The notes under the pieces were generated by a model. It searched no databases, was not told the DNA's origin, and saw only the letters and a program-made list of their open reading frames with translations. This document shows positions 23,459 through 30,714 of a stretch of DNA of 42,038 nt, piece after piece; the first letter of the stretch is position 1, and each line of letters opens with the position of its first letter. The position numbers were made by a program, and so were the translations under genes. Origin of the DNA: a virus; the IMG/VR virus record IMGVR_UViG_3300023174_009201, positions 1-42,038 of that record. The stretch is one strand, 5' to 3'.

Positions 23459-24760
23459 TTACTTATCCTTTTTTTCGAAAGTTTCAATTATTTTGGCAAT
23501 ATAGGCGAGATGCTCATCTTGTATTACAGGGGAACACCCAAGAAAAAAAACTCTCTCTAAAACAGAACAGGCATTGGGGTATTTTTGCCAATCATCCAAA
23601 TGCTTATATGCAGGGTGGAGTAATATATTACCAGCAAAATAGTTTCTTGTCTGTATATTATTTGTCTCTAGATGCTTTATTAGTCTGTTTTTTAACTGAA
23701 ACGAGGAGCAAATTATGGGCACTCCGAACCATGAAACGTCAGCTTGAGAGTAAACACTTGGAAAACTAATACCGGACAGGTTAGATAGTAATTGCTGAAT
23801 AGCATCTTTATTCTGCTTTCTTTCTTTGTGTATTAATTCTATTTTCTTAAGCTGGGCAGATCCAATTCCACCTTGTAGGTCTAGAGGTTTGAGATTATAC
23901 CCTATTTGCGTAAAAAAATATCTATGATCAATTGGATATGGTAAGCCTTCAATCCAATTACTAAATCTTTTTCCGCATGTACCGCAATTGGCTGTGTTTG
24001 TTGCACCTATGCAATAGCAGTCTCTTCCCCACCAGCTAAATGAACGGGCTATTTTAATAAGTTCTTCAATATTTGAAGAGAGCATACCACCTTCGCCGGT
24101 GGTTATATGGTGTGCTGGATAAAAGGAGCAAGTCGAAGCTACAAAAAATTGACTCAAATGCTTTTGATTCCATTTTGTACCAAGGCTATCACACCCGTCC
24201 AATATTAACTCAATATTATATTTCTTTTTTATTGCCAGTAACCTGTCAATATCAGGTGGGTTTCCCAGTACCGGGGATACAAAAATGCCTCTAGTCGCTG
24301 GTGTTATGCTACGCTCTACAGCATCTAAGTCAAAATTGAGTGTGTTGTACTCTATATCTGTAAAGACAGGTTTTAAATTATTTTGGATAACCGGGTTTAG
24401 CGTGGTTGGAAATCCCACTACAGATATTATTATTTCATTATTATCATGCCACTTAAAGTATTTCTTTAAGGCAGCAAGCATTACTAAATTAGCAGAGCTA
24501 CCTGAATTTACCATGAGAGAATAATTGACATTAATGTAGCTACTAAATTCTTGTTCAAATTTTGCTACTTTTTCACCGGTAGTAAACCATTTGCCAAACA
24601 AAAGTGAATCTATAGCTTCGATAATCTCACTATCATCGAAAAGGGGACCCGCGTATAATACTTTATTATTTTTTGCCTTTAAATTTCTACTATATTCCGG
24701 TATAAAATAAGTTTCTCTTACTTTACTTAAGAATTCTTTAATCAATTGTTTTTTGTTCAT
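23459..24760 (-). CDS. RfbH/E1-type CDP-4-keto-6-deoxyglucose 3-dehydratase (PMP and iron-sulfur dependent)
   Basis: 433 residues, DegT/DnrJ/EryC1 fold, full length. In SFYPAHHITTGEGGM the usual PLP-binding lysine is replaced by histidine (H217, H218 next), the hallmark of 3-dehydrases such as E1 (AscC/RfbH) and ColD. E1, unlike ColD, also binds a [2Fe-2S] cluster through C-X57-C-X1-C-X7-C. Here C190-X57-C248-X1-C250 is exact and the last ligand before GKRF is C262 (X11), with an extra C259. The enzyme removes the C3 hydroxyl on the way to 3,6-dideoxysugars (ascarylose, abequose, paratose, tyvelose). The E3 reductase, 4,6-dehydratase and cytidylyltransferase partners are not in the window. 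Confidence 0.85.
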   Translation of the reverse strand: MNKKQLIKEFLSKVRETYFIPEYSRNLKAKNNKVLYAGPLFDDSEIIEAIDSLLFGKWFTTGEKVAKFEQEFSSYINVNYSLMVNSGSSANLVMLAALKKYFKWHDNNEIIISVVGFPTTLNPVIQNNLKPVFTDIEYNTLNFDLDAVERSITPATRGIFVSPVLGNPPDIDRLLAIKKKYNIELILDGCDSLGTKWNQKHLSQFFVASTCSFYPAHHITTGEGGMLSSNIEELIKIARSFSWWGRDCYCIGATNTANCGTCGKRFSNWIEGLPYPIDHRYFFTQIGYNLKPLDLQGGIGSAQLKKIELIHKERKQNKDAIQQLLSNLSGISFPSVYSQADVSWFGVPIICSSFQLKNRLIKHLETNNIQTRNYFAGNILLHPAYKHLDDWQKYPNACSVLERVFFLGCSPVIQDEHLAYIAKIIETFEKKDK

Positions 24761-25382
24761 TTAATTCAAGAATTTGACCACTTCTTGCAGTATCAAAGTT
24801 ATAGATAGAAAGGTCAGGATAATTATTTGTCGTGATATCTTCTTGTTCTCCAACTAAAGTTGACAGTAACCATAATCCGCGTGCTGCATCTGCATTAGTC
24901 ATATAAAAATTCCACCCCAACATTTTAAAAATATCAAAACTATGATTTACTGAAGATCTGCCATTAAAGCGTGCTAAACGAAACCAATTTGCCGCTGTTT
25001 CGTCGTTAGTTAAAATCATTCCGCCTCTTCCAATTTTTAAATGTTTTTTAATATGAAAAGATAAGCAGTGAAACCCTCCTTTATACATATTTCTCTTAAA
25101 TCGCACTGCACCGTCATACACAGGCAATGGCTTTAACTGATATAGCCCGGTCCATTCTATATTTTCTAATTTCACCTTATACCCGGCGTGTATAATGGAG
25201 GCTGGTACTGAAATATATGTTCGATTTGGAATAGTTATGATTGCAGGTTGCTGCGCACAATATATTAAAGACAAAAACAGGGCGTTGGTACACGAATCTA
25301 CTGCTACTCCAAACTTCGCACCAGCAAAAAAAGCAATTTCATTTTCAAATTGCTCTACAACGCTATACGGATTACTGTTCAT
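24738..25382 (-). CDS. Half-length DegT/DnrJ/EryC1 aminotransferase
   Basis: 214 residues against the usual 370-400. The large-domain motifs are present: GVAVDSCTNALFLSL near residue 25 (cofactor phosphate region), then CLSFHIKKHLKIGRGGMIL, whose second Lys aligns with the PLP-forming lysine. The protein stops shortly after, so the C-terminal small domain is missing. The stop is followed at once by the dehydratase frame (23-nt overlap), so this is a compact form or old truncation, not an assembly edge. The start overlaps the GNAT stop by ATGA. It may work as a minimal sugar aminotransferase or as a partner of the dehydratase. Confidence 0.7.
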   Translation of the reverse strand: MNSNPYSVVEQFENEIAFFAGAKFGVAVDSCTNALFLSLIYCAQQPAIITIPNRTYISVPASIIHAGYKVKLENIEWTGLYQLKPLPVYDGAVRFKRNMYKGGFHCLSFHIKKHLKIGRGGMILTNDETAANWFRLARFNGRSSVNHSFDIFKMLGWNFYMTNADAARGLWLLSTLVGEQEDITTNNYPDLSIYNFDTARSGQILELNEQKTID

Positions 25383-25882
25383 GTTGTTAAGACTCTTTTA
25401 TTGCTTTTAACAATATAAACTAATTCATTTATTGTTCCACCGGCTTGTTCTATAGCTTTTATAGACAGATGATTGTTAGGATTAACTGAACAGAAATATA
25501 ATTCCACATCGTTATGAATTTTGCAAAACTCTGTAAATGTTTCAATAGCTAATTTATCAATCTCAATATTAATATTTTTTTCTTTACAACGTCTTAATGC
25601 GTACTTAATAAGTGACGGTAAGAAAAACATTCCAATTTCATTATGCTGACTAAGATGTATTGTTCCTAGCGGGTAAGAGTTCAAAGTAATTTTATATATT
25701 GCCTTATATTTGTTTGTATTTAAGTGTAGTTTGTGTTCTTCGACTGTTGGTACGTTGACCCGGGACTTATGCATAATTTGTTGTTTATTAACATTAGCAA
25801 ATCTATATTTTAATACTTCATATGTGAGAGTAATATCCTCTTCACTAAGAATATCGATTTTTTGTAACGTTAAGCCAATCAT
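25379..25882 (-). CDS. GNAT-family N-acetyltransferase
   Basis: 167 residues. The opening IDILSEEDITLTYEVLKYRF and IYKITLNSYPLGTIHLSQHN are GNAT strands. The final block VNPNNHLSIKAIEQAGG is the N-x-x-S-x-x-x-x-x-x-x-GF-type motif B of sugar-amine acetyltransferases (PseH/FdtC-like). The acetyl-CoA pyrophosphate loop (QxxGxG) is poorly conserved. As first gene of the dehydratase/aminotransferase operon it probably acetylates an amino-sugar intermediate (inference). Expression is from a TATAAT promoter 7 nt before the ATG, interleaved with the divergent promoter of the hydroxylase gene. Confidence 0.65.
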   Translation of the reverse strand: MIGLTLQKIDILSEEDITLTYEVLKYRFANVNKQQIMHKSRVNVPTVEEHKLHLNTNKYKAIYKITLNSYPLGTIHLSQHNEIGMFFLPSLIKYALRRCKEKNINIEIDKLAIETFTEFCKIHNDVELYFCSVNPNNHLSIKAIEQAGGTINELVYIVKSNKRVLTT

Positions 25883-25889
25883 ATATATT

Positions 25890-25917
25890 ATTATAACATC
25901 TTGATAATAAAAAACAA
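25890..25917 (-). promoter_or_regulatory. Sigma70-like promoter of the sugar operon
   Basis: Reverse strand TTGTTT at 25917-25912, 16-nt spacer, TATAAT at 25895-25890, 7 nt before ATG at 25882. It drives the seven genes from the GNAT to the fucosyltransferase-like gene. Confidence 0.55.
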
Positions 25918-25928
25918 CAGAGTATAAT
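25901..25928 (+). promoter_or_regulatory. Sigma70-like promoter of the beta-hydroxylase gene, overlapping the sugar-operon promoter
   Basis: Forward TTGATA at 25901-25906, 16-nt spacer, TATAAT at 25923-25928, then 8 nt to ATG at 25937. The -35 regions of this and the opposite promoter lie in each other's spacers, so two polymerases could not bind together. Confidence 0.6.
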
Positions 25929-25936
25929 ATAATATT

Positions 25937-26635
25937 ATGAATTTGGTCGTACAGAGTATAATTAGATCAGTTTTTAAAACACCTGTCACTATATCCGACG
26001 CAATAATTAATTTCTTTATACCCCCGGTTAATTATTACAATAATGATTATGAAGCTATGCTTAAACCATTAAAAGATAATTTCACAGAAATTCGTAGTGA
26101 AGTGTTAAAGTACGTTTCTAGTTTTGAGATTAAAAATTTAGAAGACATTATACCAGGCAATAACAACATACCAAGCTTTAAAGGTGCATTCAAAATTGCT
26201 CCGTTAAAGGTGTTTAATGTTTATTTTGATAAGCCATTAAGTCATTGCCCGGTTTTAAACAAAGCGCTTAGAGATATTAAGATAATTAAACTAATTCATA
26301 TATCTAGGCTCGCACCGCAATCCTGTATAAAACCGCATACTGGCTCATTCGGTGGCCATATTAGAGCGCATTTAGGTATTAAGATACCTAAGGGTGACAC
26401 GGCATTAATTGTTGGTGGTGAGAAGCGGGAGTGGAAGGAGGGTGAATTTATATTTTTCAACGATGTACAATACCATACAGCGTACAATAATACAGATGAA
26501 GAGAGAATTATATTTTTAATGGATTTAATACGGCCTCTACCCTTTCCGCTCAATATAATGAACGGCATTGTTAGTTGGATTATTTCTGTATCGCCCTTTT
26601 TTCGTCAAGTAATAAAAAATATAGACGCAGATTAG
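25937..26635 (+). CDS. Aspartyl/asparaginyl beta-hydroxylase family 2-oxoglutarate oxygenase
   Basis: 232 residues. The C-terminal half has the family pattern: PHTGSFGGHIRAHLGIKIP, ALIVGGEKREWKEGEFIFFN, then DVQYHTAYNNTDEERIIFLM and DLIRP, giving the iron-binding and 2-oxoglutarate-binding His and Arg residues. Such enzymes hydroxylate Asp or Asn side chains or, in biosynthetic clusters, lipids and small molecules. It stands alone on the plus strand and converges on the PhyH-like oxygenase, whose stop overlaps its own by 4 nt. Two different 2OG oxygenases end to end suggests both act on cassette products, which is inference. Confidence 0.85.
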   Translation: MNLVVQSIIRSVFKTPVTISDAIINFFIPPVNYYNNDYEAMLKPLKDNFTEIRSEVLKYVSSFEIKNLEDIIPGNNNIPSFKGAFKIAPLKVFNVYFDKPLSHCPVLNKALRDIKIIKLIHISRLAPQSCIKPHTGSFGGHIRAHLGIKIPKGDTALIVGGEKREWKEGEFIFFNDVQYHTAYNNTDEERIIFLMDLIRPLPFPLNIMNGIVSWIISVSPFFRQVIKNIDAD

Positions 26636-27495
26636 ACCCGCCAAAACCTAATTTCTAGCGACATGCGAGTGATCGATGTATTAAAATTAATACCGCCACC
26701 GTGAATTATATATGGTGTAAATAACATTGCATCGCCATACTTTGGGTTCGGGGTTATAAGTCTTAACCCATGTATAGAGGATAATATTGCTGGTACATTA
26801 TATTTTATACTATTTACAGTTGTCATACCGCTTGTTCTAATAATATCTCTTTCTGACCATAAATGGCTCATAGGGATTAATGGTAGAGATGAGTTTATGT
26901 CGCTGCCTGCTATAGGGTAATATAAATTTACTGCGTTTCTCAAATAATCTATATACGTATCTTTATGCGGGGGGTTATTATCTTTACAAGTACCTGGTCT
27001 GACAATTCTTACAAAAAAATGCGCTACTTTATGCGTTTTATTGTTTGGTAATGTAAAGACCTTTCTACAGGTAACTAATGTATTGCAAATTCTAGAAACT
27101 TCTTGGTCTAGTCGCTCGGTTGAAATTCCCAAGCTTTCAAAAGGTATACCCCCTGTACCAGCGCTGCCTGCTCTAATTTGATCTATTAAAGCTATATGTT
27201 GATCTGTGTTAACAAACTCATGATACTTCTCTAAGGAAAAGCCTGTAACGTTGATACCGAGTTTAGTTAGGTGTGAAAGAAGTATTTTCTGTACGCTGTT
27301 TTTTATGTTTAAAAAATCTTCTGATGTAAGAAATCTACAGGTAGTGAAGCCATCCTCAAGCCAATCTGCATATTTTACTGGTGAATCATCTTCAAGAAAT
27401 TGAATACTATCTGGACCGGGTCCAATATGTTCTGCAGTAACATCTAGCGAGATATGTCTCTTGTTAATAGAAAATACTGTAGTTACAGAGTTCAT
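26632..27495 (-). CDS. Phytanoyl-CoA dioxygenase (PhyH)-like 2-oxoglutarate oxygenase
   Basis: 287 residues, cytoplasmic. Fe(II) ligands H177-x-D179 (NPPHKDTYIDYL) and H265 (TPYIIHGGGIN) and the 2-oxoglutarate arginine R277 are in the right order and spacing for a double-stranded beta-helix oxygenase. LPLIPMSHLWSERDI is the usual strand-loop of the PhyH group. The 5' third has no recognised domain. It is a single-gene unit with its own TATAAT box 6 nt before the ATG. Substrate unknown; PhyH-like enzymes hydroxylate sugars, amino acids or secondary metabolites. Confidence 0.85.
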   Translation of the reverse strand: MNSVTTVFSINKRHISLDVTAEHIGPGPDSIQFLEDDSPVKYADWLEDGFTTCRFLTSEDFLNIKNSVQKILLSHLTKLGINVTGFSLEKYHEFVNTDQHIALIDQIRAGSAGTGGIPFESLGISTERLDQEVSRICNTLVTCRKVFTLPNNKTHKVAHFFVRIVRPGTCKDNNPPHKDTYIDYLRNAVNLYYPIAGSDINSSLPLIPMSHLWSERDIIRTSGMTTVNSIKYNVPAILSSIHGLRLITPNPKYGDAMLFTPYIIHGGGINFNTSITRMSLEIRFWRV

Positions 27496-27501
27496 AGCTA
27501 T

Positions 27502-27529
27502 ATTATAATACTACAATAGCCAATGGCCA
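27502..27529 (-). promoter_or_regulatory. Sigma70-like promoter before the PhyH-like gene
   Basis: Reverse strand TGGCCA at 27529-27524 (weak -35), 16-nt spacer, perfect TATAAT at 27507-27502, then exactly 6 nt to ATG at 27495. The -35 overlaps the 3' end of the glycosyltransferase gene. Confidence 0.5.
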
Positions 27530-28389
27530 TTTTTTATCATAGCCTCTTTTTTTTCATTAAATCGTTCTAGCGGAGCTGCCTTTGAATGAAAGTTATAATG
27601 CACGCTATATCCTTTTTCTTCAACGATTTTTTTAAGATAAGGCACATTCCACAAACTACCGTTGGCAAAGTCAAAAACACTTAAAACCTTAACTCTAAGA
27701 CCTTTTTCTTTTACTGCCTGGTTCCATATTCTCTGTGCGCTGCCCGCGTATTGAGCCACGGGAAATTGCTCGAGAAAAGTAGGATCGGCAAGCTCATTAT
27801 GAAATTTAATTACTCTTCCACGTGTACGATGAGGTAAGTAACATAAAGATCCATTTATTTCACCGTATTTTGCTTGATCAGACAATCCCCAGTCTTTTAC
27901 TATATTTTTACCGTGTTCAACTGAAATAATATGACCTTTTTTTCTCTTGTGATTGTATTTGTCATATCTCCTATCAGAGCTAACTATCATATCATAATCA
28001 GGCGAGTCCTCGTTTATAATCTTATTTAAAAAATTCTTAAAAAAAAATATATCAGTTTCAGATCTAATAATATTTATTTTAAAATTTGACAAAATGGTCA
28101 TTATACCGATATGATGGGTTCGTTTCTCCATTTCATACCATTCACCGTCAGTTTTTCTAGAAAAATGCCCTACGTCCAGAAAAGCACTTGGTATACCAAT
28201 ATTATTTAATCTATCGTACGACTCTATGTCATAACTAATAATAAGTGCAAGATGAGCCAATTGTATACGTAAAAGCGATTTATACCAATTTATTGCCATT
28301 TCTACAAATTCATACGTAGTAGTTGCAACAATTGCATATTCCTTGTTGTGAAAGTTTTGTATTACTAGATCATTACCAAGAGTAAACAT
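27511..28389 (-). CDS. GT77-like nucleotide-diphospho-sugar transferase
   Basis: 292 residues. KEYAIVATTTYEFVEMAINW is a Rossmann-like start, then LAHLALIISYDIESYDRL, and IIRSETDIFFFKNFL carries an E-x-D form of the DxD motif typical of the PF03407 transferase group. EINGSLCYLPHRTRGRVIKF and AQRIWNQAVKEKGLRVKVLS follow the family layout. The acceptor is unknown. It lies 13 nt downstream of the unknown paralogue A2 and shares its late promoter, so this glycosyltransferase should be made together with virion proteins, unlike the early sugar operon. Confidence 0.75.
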   Translation of the reverse strand: MFTLGNDLVIQNFHNKEYAIVATTTYEFVEMAINWYKSLLRIQLAHLALIISYDIESYDRLNNIGIPSAFLDVGHFSRKTDGEWYEMEKRTHHIGIMTILSNFKINIIRSETDIFFFKNFLNKIINEDSPDYDMIVSSDRRYDKYNHKRKKGHIISVEHGKNIVKDWGLSDQAKYGEINGSLCYLPHRTRGRVIKFHNELADPTFLEQFPVAQYAGSAQRIWNQAVKEKGLRVKVLSVFDFANGSLWNVPYLKKIVEEKGYSVHYNFHSKAAPLERFNEKKEAMIKNGHWLL

Positions 28390-28402
28390 AATGTGACGTC
28401 AT

Positions 28403-29293
28403 TTACGGCACATACATAAATATAGGACCGGGTTCTAGAATTTCAGGCCAATATAAAAACAATTCCCTAGGTGTTTTGCACGCCTGTAGCTGTTGCTCTG
28501 CAACTTGTAAGGCTTCATTTAATGTACTATAAATAACCTGTATTTCAAGCTTAGTATCCTCGTCTTCAAATTTAATAGCCTCTTCTTCCTCAGTTTTAAT
28601 TAAAAATGTAGCTCGTTGATATGTATCATTAATTAATGATAGCCATTTCGGTCGTAGCTTTAACATAACATCCTCATTTGGCGTAACAACATCAATAAAC
28701 TTAAAATTCTCAATACCTATAAATTCTTTACTTAGGTTAAACCATTCGATGTTTTTATCGTATAATTCACCAAAAGGAGCAAAGCTTGAAAAAAACATAC
28801 AATATAGATTAACACGGACTGTGTGCAGATATATAAATCTTTTAGAATCGTGGTACTCATCATAGTCAAATCTAGTTCTTGGTAAATATTGAACAGCTAA
28901 ACTTAAATCGGACAGTGAATTAATTTTTGTATATTCATCCTCTGTAGGATGAATTAGATTTTTTAAAATTTTAATTAAAAATTTCTTATATTTTTCTAAT
29001 ATGATTTCTGTGTTTTGTAAATCACGTAGAGTAGTAATACCTATACCGAGTGCATTAGCTACTAAAAACTCATATTCTTTTACATCGCCCGGTACATCAT
29101 TATGTTTACGTCTATAACGTAATTCGTGTTTATTGTTTAGCACATCAATGCCAGCTATATCAGAGTCGTGTAAATTATACTTGCTAGTGTTTAAAAGACT
29201 CGTAGCGGTACCGTTTTCTATGGATACTATATCAGTTGTGTTATTACAAAAATATAATTTCACAAGTTTTAAATTTGGAACATTAGTAGGCAT
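28403..29293 (-). CDS. Unknown protein A2, paralogue of the 22580-23455 gene
   Basis: 296 residues, no membrane segment. N-terminal part LKLVKLYFCNNTTDIVSIEN is beta-rich; the middle is helical (VANALGIGITTLRDLQNTEI; RVNLYCMFFSSFAPFGELYD). The C-terminal segment VMLKLRPKWLSLINDTYQRA then CKTPRELFLYWPEILEPGP matches protein A. A perfect TATAAATA box lies 4 nt before the ATG, so this copy is late while protein A is early. Possible roles are a virion protein or an adaptor for the adjacent glycosyltransferase. I do not recognise a function. Confidence 0.6.
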   Translation of the reverse strand: MPTNVPNLKLVKLYFCNNTTDIVSIENGTATSLLNTSKYNLHDSDIAGIDVLNNKHELRYRRKHNDVPGDVKEYEFLVANALGIGITTLRDLQNTEIILEKYKKFLIKILKNLIHPTEDEYTKINSLSDLSLAVQYLPRTRFDYDEYHDSKRFIYLHTVRVNLYCMFFSSFAPFGELYDKNIEWFNLSKEFIGIENFKFIDVVTPNEDVMLKLRPKWLSLINDTYQRATFLIKTEEEEAIKFEDEDTKLEIQVIYSTLNEALQVAEQQLQACKTPRELFLYWPEILEPGPIFMYVP

Positions 29294-29297
29294 AATT

Positions 29298-29305
29298 TAT
29301 TTATA
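29298..29305 (-). promoter_or_regulatory. Consensus late promoter TATAAATA before protein A2
   Basis: Reverse strand TATAAATA, gap AATT, then ATG at 29293. It overlaps the stop of the radical SAM gene at 29301. Confidence 0.7.
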
Positions 29306-30680
29306 ATAAGCTATTTAAATATGCAATAAAATCATTGTATGCTTTTAATTTGTAATTATATCTAGAGAGATATTCTATTATTTTTTTAATTTCGTCAGCC
29401 GACAAAGTATTTAGACAAAATTCTGGTATAATATTACCATCATCAGCTGGCGCTACATGTTCAATAGTTTTGTTTTCAGCACCTATCCAAACCTGTGTTT
29501 TATCTTTTTCATTTTCATGAATACCCCTTAATCTACCTCCGAGCGGCTCCATTACAGTATTAATGTATAATCCAAGTTTATTATTCTCGCAGAAGTTTAC
29601 TATATTTGGAAGTTCATAAACGTTCTGTATCATCGGGCAAAATGCAATTGAGCTAAGTTTTTTAATTCTTAGTAATTCATTTATATTTTTCATTACGTTA
29701 TCAAAATTTCCATTTTTTCTAATTAATTCATAAGTATTTTTCTCTAACGAATCCATAGATATAATAATTTTTGCATTTGAAAAATCATTAAGATATTTTT
29801 TTATTCTCTCATTTAATATTGAGCCGTTAGTCGTAATGTGTAGCACGACATCTCTATTTAATTCTAAAAGCAAATCCCATATTTTATAGTATAATGGATT
29901 TAAAAATGGTTCCCCGCCTAAAAAAGTTACTGTACGCAAATGAGGTATAAAATATTTTAATTGCTCAATAAATTTTTCATTATAGGGCGATTTTATTGGT
30001 GGTAGTTTTTCTCTATTTTTTCGAATAGATGATGACCATTTGCCTCCGCACATAATGCATTCATAATTACAAATAGTTCCAAACTCAAATTCAAAATTTA
30101 ATGGAAGATCCTTAAGATTATTAATATTATTAATATGCGGTTCAAACATGTTAAATTTTGTATATAGCGCGCCGGCGATGTTTTTAGTCGCTATGAGATA
30201 TTCACACCTCTCGCATCCTTGATTAAAATTGTGTGCTTCAAGACTTTTAATAAATTCTTTTCTTGCTGGATTATTCCATGCTTCTTCAATTGATACGGAT
30301 GGGTATATGCCTAGAATAAACTTATTATTATAGCAACAAAATCTAATTACACCGGTTGTATCAAAATTTAGCGTTGAATAAGGCGCAAGGCAGCTTTTAT
30401 ACGAGTTATCAAAGTTAAATCCATCTAAAAAGCTTTTATCTTCGGTGTATATTTTTTCTTTCGAAATTTCAAATATATGATGTGCAATTTGCTTCAAAGT
30501 CATCGAATGCATTGAAGATGCTAAATTTATTGCCTCGTTTATTGGTAGGTCTGTAGGTACTGAGTTACTGGCTAACTCGTCCAAAAGTATCTTCACAAAT
30601 TTTTCTTTTGAAAACGCTTTATACGCCTCGTTGCACAGGCTCTTGTAGACCTTATATACTTCGTCAAGTTGACTATCCAC
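29301..30680 (-). CDS. Radical SAM protein with extra N-terminal cysteine module
   Basis: 459 residues. The radical SAM cluster motif is CNYECIMC (C204-X3-C208-X2-C211), followed by FLGGEPFLNPLYY (GGE) and IISMDSLEKNTY. Upstream, residues 97-159 hold CLAPYSTLNFDTTGVIRFCC, an EEAWNNP element and CERC, which looks like an auxiliary-cluster (SPASM/twitch-type) module placed before instead of after the barrel. The N-terminal 80 residues are a helical domain of unknown role. A strong sigma70-like promoter sits 6 nt before the GTG. The substrate may be a peptide, a sugar or a tail-fibre residue; the fibre-like gene lies just upstream on the same strand. Confidence 0.85.
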   Translation of the reverse strand: MDSQLDEVYKVYKSLCNEAYKAFSKEKFVKILLDELASNSVPTDLPINEAINLASSMHSMTLKQIAHHIFEISKEKIYTEDKSFLDGFNFDNSYKSCLAPYSTLNFDTTGVIRFCCYNNKFILGIYPSVSIEEAWNNPARKEFIKSLEAHNFNQGCERCEYLIATKNIAGALYTKFNMFEPHINNINNLKDLPLNFEFEFGTICNYECIMCGGKWSSSIRKNREKLPPIKSPYNEKFIEQLKYFIPHLRTVTFLGGEPFLNPLYYKIWDLLLELNRDVVLHITTNGSILNERIKKYLNDFSNAKIIISMDSLEKNTYELIRKNGNFDNVMKNINELLRIKKLSSIAFCPMIQNVYELPNIVNFCENNKLGLYINTVMEPLGGRLRGIHENEKDKTQVWIGAENKTIEHVAPADDGNIIPEFCLNTLSADEIKKIIEYLSRYNYKLKAYNDFIAYLNSLL

Positions 30681-30686
30681 AAATAT

Positions 30687-30714
30687 ATTATATTTTAGAT
30701 CTACAAAAATTCAA
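30687..30714 (-). promoter_or_regulatory. Sigma70-like promoter before the radical SAM gene
   Basis: Reverse strand TTGAAT at 30714-30709, 16-nt spacer, perfect TATAAT at 30692-30687, 6-nt gap, then GTG at 30680. It fills the whole 34-nt intergenic gap. Confidence 0.6.
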
